NCBI GenBank assembly: GCA_035273665.1
Contig: DATEOW010000093.1
Span: 1 to 6,633, forward strand
DNA: 6,633 bases
Direction of reading: 5' to 3'
Origin: DATEEW01 sp035273665
GTDB taxonomy: Bacteria > Pseudomonadota > Gammaproteobacteria > Burkholderiales > SG8-39
Position 1 is the first letter of the stretch. Each line of letters opens with the position of its first letter. A program made the translations under genes and the position numbers. The notes beneath the pieces are model-generated. The model was not told the origin of the DNA. It worked only from the letters and a program-made list of their open reading frames with translations, and searched no databases. Of this stretch, positions 4,572 to 6,633 are shown in pieces.

Positions 4572-6633
4572 ATTCATACAGCACGCGCGGTAGCCACAGG
4601 CCGATATCGGGAAACATGTACAGCAGGAATATCGCGAGAATCTGAATCGCCATGTAGGGCATCATGCCGATGAAAATCTGGTTGAGCGTCACATGAGGCG
4701 GCGCCACGCCCTTCAGATAGAAGGCCGACATGGCGACCGGCGGGGACAGGAAAGCGGTTTGCAGATTGAGCGCGACCAGCAAGCCGAAAAAGAGCGGGTC
4801 GATATTGAAGTGGCCCAGGAGCGGAATGAAGATCGGCATAAAAATAACGATGATCTCCGTCCACTCCAGTGGCCAGCCGAGCAGGAAAATCACGACCTGC
4901 GCGAGGATCATGAACTGGATCGGTGTGAGATCCATGCTCAGCACCCAGGTCTCCACCAGTTCCTGCCCACCCAGCAGCGCGAAGGCGGCGGAAAAAATCG
5001 AGGAGCCGACGAAAAGCCAGCACACCATCGCGCTCGTCTTGGCGGTGAGGAATGTGGACTCCTTGACGATGCCGCCCAGCCGCGCCTGCGCCGTTGCCAG
5101 GACGCACCACAAAGCAATTGCCGCGACGGACACAAAACCCAGCCACGCGGGCGGCAGTGTCTCGGCGAGAACGTACCAGACGATGGACGCGAGAAACAGC
5201 AGCCATAGCGGCAGCCACATACGCAGAATCCGCATGCGGCGTTCCCGCGCCATGCCGCCGAGCAAATAGAATGCGGCCAGCGCGAAGCCGCCGAATCCGC
5301 CGACCGCTGCCGCTTCGGCGGGCGTGGCGAAACCGAATACGATCGATCCGAGCACGGCAAGTATTAGCATGGCGAGCGGAAAGAACGACGTCAGCAGCAT
5401 TTTGAAGATTTCGAGCCGCGCAAAATCGAAGAGGAAATAAAAACCGGCGAGGAAGACCGCGCCGACGGCCATGCTGATCCAGAACCATTGCGGCACGTCC
5501 AGGGCAGTAACGGTATCGGGCTTCGCCATTTCCACCGCCGCGGAATCGGGCTGTGTGACAGCTTCGGGCTCCGACGGTGCGGCCGCGTCTTCGCCGGCTT
5601 CGCTGCCCGGCGGCGGCGCCAGGTCCAGGGAAGATTCGGCGGACGACTCCAGATCGTAGCCGCCTCCCATTTCGGTCAAGCCCGCGGTGGAGTAAATCTC
5701 CTTCGGTGTCGTCACGCTGTTGTACATGAAACCCATCGCGCCGATGAACAGCGCGGCGGGAAGCAGCACAACGATAAGATTGTTGGCGACACTGCGCATC
5801 GGCACGGCGGCGCTGCGCGGACCCTTCAGCGTCCGCGTCAATGCCATCAAGGCGCGCGGCCCTGCGGTATCGCGCACCGTCTTCATTGCGGGCGGAAGCG
5901 GCACGATGCGTTCCGACTCGGGCAGCGGCGGCGCAAGCTTCGGTCTCAGCTTGGCCAGGATGATGACGTAGACAACATATAGACCGGCCAGCATGATCCC
6001 GGGGAAGAAGGCGCCGGCGTACAACTGGACGACCGAAACGCCCGCCGTCGCGCCATACACGATCAGCAGTACCGAAGGCGGAATCAGGATGCCGAGACAA
6101 CCGCCGGCGGTAATCGCGCCGGCCGAAAGCGAGACGTTATAGCCCGCGCGCAACATCGCTGGAAACGCGAGCAATCCCATCAGCGTCACCACCGCGCCCA
6201 CGATGCCGGTCGCAGTCGCGAAAATCGCACAGGTGACCAGCGTGGCGACCGCCAGCGAACCCGGAACGCGCGACAGCGACAGGTGCAGGCTCTTGAAGAG
6301 CTTCTCGATCAAGTTCGCACGTTCGACCAGATAGCCCATGAAGACGAATAGCGGTACCGCGATCAGCACTTCGTTCGTCATCACGGCATAAGTCCGCTGC
6401 ACCATCAGGTCGAGCGTCAGTTGCCCGGCGATGTCCGGATCGGCGCTGCGATAGGCGAGCCAGGCGAACAACACGCCCATCCCCATGAGCGTGAAGGCCG
6501 TCGGGAAGCCGAGCATGATGGCAACGACGACCAGAGACAGCATCAGCAGGCCCAGATGACCGTTCGTCCACTCCGAATACGGCGGCATCATGATGCCGAC
6601 GCCGATCAGTAGCAGGCTCATGAGAATGAAACC
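4570..6633 (-). CDS. dctM: TRAP transporter large permease, DctM family, with extra membrane segments (5' end unresolved)
   Basis: This is the large membrane subunit of a tripartite ATP-independent periplasmic (TRAP) transporter, a sodium- or proton-driven importer of organic acids that works with a small DctQ-type subunit and a periplasmic binding protein, neither visible here. Numbered from the first ATG (6621), 683 residues show canonical DctM features: helices from about 22-55, GIVGAVVTLMG at 139-149, GGCLGILIPPSVLLIVYGAT at 173-192, GFATPAEAAAV at 430-440, and TAFLSPPVAMSAFYLKGVAP at 622-641. The last motif resembles the mannitol/chloroaromatic (COG4664) branch. DctM is usually about 430 residues. 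Here residues about 241-404 and 460-512 are additional, with roughly four extra membrane helices and an acidic Pro/Ala-rich loop near 325-370. The frame is open to the right edge and no Shine-Dalgarno precedes the ATG at 6621, so the true start may lie outside. It heads the visible glcDEF operon, suggesting uptake of glycolate, lactate or a related 2-hydroxy acid. Confidence 0.92.
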   Translation of the reverse strand, partial: GFILMSLLLIGVGIMMPPYSEWTNGHLGLLMLSLVVVAIMLGFPTAFTLMGMGVLFAWLAYRSADPDIAGQLTLDLMVQRTYAVMTNEVLIAVPLFVFMGYLVERANLIEKLFKSLHLSLSRVPGSLAVATLVTCAIFATATGIVGAVVTLMGLLAFPAMLRAGYNVSLSAGAITAGGCLGILIPPSVLLIVYGATAGVSVVQLYAGAFFPGIMLAGLYVVYVIILAKLRPKLAPPLPESERIVPLPPAMKTVRDTAGPRALMALTRTLKGPRSAAVPMRSVANNLIVVLLPAALFIGAMGFMYNSVTTPKEIYSTAGLTEMGGGYDLESSAESSLDLAPPPGSEAGEDAAAPSEPEAVTQPDSAAVEMAKPDTVTALDVPQWFWISMAVGAVFLAGFYFLFDFARLEIFKMLLTSFFPLAMLILAVLGSIVFGFATPAEAAAVGGFGGFALAAFYLLGGMARERRMRILRMWLPLWLLFLASIVWYVLAETLPPAWLGFVSVAAIALWCVLATAQARLGGIVKESTFLTAKTSAMVCWLFVGSSIFSAAFALLGGQELVETWVLSMDLTPIQFMILAQVVIFLLGWPLEWTEIIVIFMPIFIPLLGHFNIDPLFFGLLVALNLQTAFLSPPVAMSAFYLKGVAPPHVTLNQIFIGMMPYMAIQILAIFLLYMFPDIGLWLPRVLYE

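Noticed and set aside
4574..6100. 508-residue minus-strand ORF inside the transporter gene
   Set aside because: It is an arginine-rich alternative frame of the GC-rich DctM gene with no membrane segments or domains; the other frame gives a clear permease.

Overview
The window looks like chromosomal DNA from a moderately GC-rich proteobacterium, probably beta- or gammaproteobacterial. The evidence is the three-subunit glycolate oxidase, a DctM-family TRAP transporter permease, and a textbook sigma-54 (-24/-12) promoter. Nothing in the sequence fixes the genus. There are no RNA genes, insertion sequences, phage genes or CRISPR arrays.

Left part (1-806, + strand). A possible C-terminal tail of an upstream gene (2-55) is followed by overlapping inverted repeats that resemble an enhancer-binding-protein site (58-84). 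Next come a probable factor-independent terminator (105-139), a strong sigma-54 promoter (158-174), a short leader with a small hairpin, and a GTG-started gene (237-761). That gene encodes a secreted protein I do not recognise. It has a Sec signal peptide, four complete 28-residue repeats and degenerate half-repeats at both ends. A strong UUCG-loop terminator (778-806) separates it from the convergent operon to the right.

Right part (805-6633, - strand). Four tightly packed genes are transcribed right to left: a large TRAP permease (5' end not securely inside the window), then glcD, glcE and glcF. The junctions are an 8-base gap, a 4-base TTGA overlap and a 1-base TAATG overlap, so this is one translationally coupled operon. 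The TRAP permease probably imports a small organic acid, plausibly glycolate, lactate or another 2-hydroxy acid. GlcDEF would then oxidise glycolate (or D-lactate) to the 2-oxo acid and pass electrons through FAD and Fe-S clusters to the quinone pool. glcG, glcB, a GlcC-type regulator and a GlcA-type permease are not in the window; the TRAP system appears to take the transporter's place.

The most novel element is the sigma-54-controlled repeat protein. The second is the TRAP permease, which carries two extra membrane-containing segments and a long acidic, proline-rich loop. glcD and glcE both appear to start with TTG. The longest-ORF start for glcE (3320) would add 80 spurious residues read out of frame from glcD.
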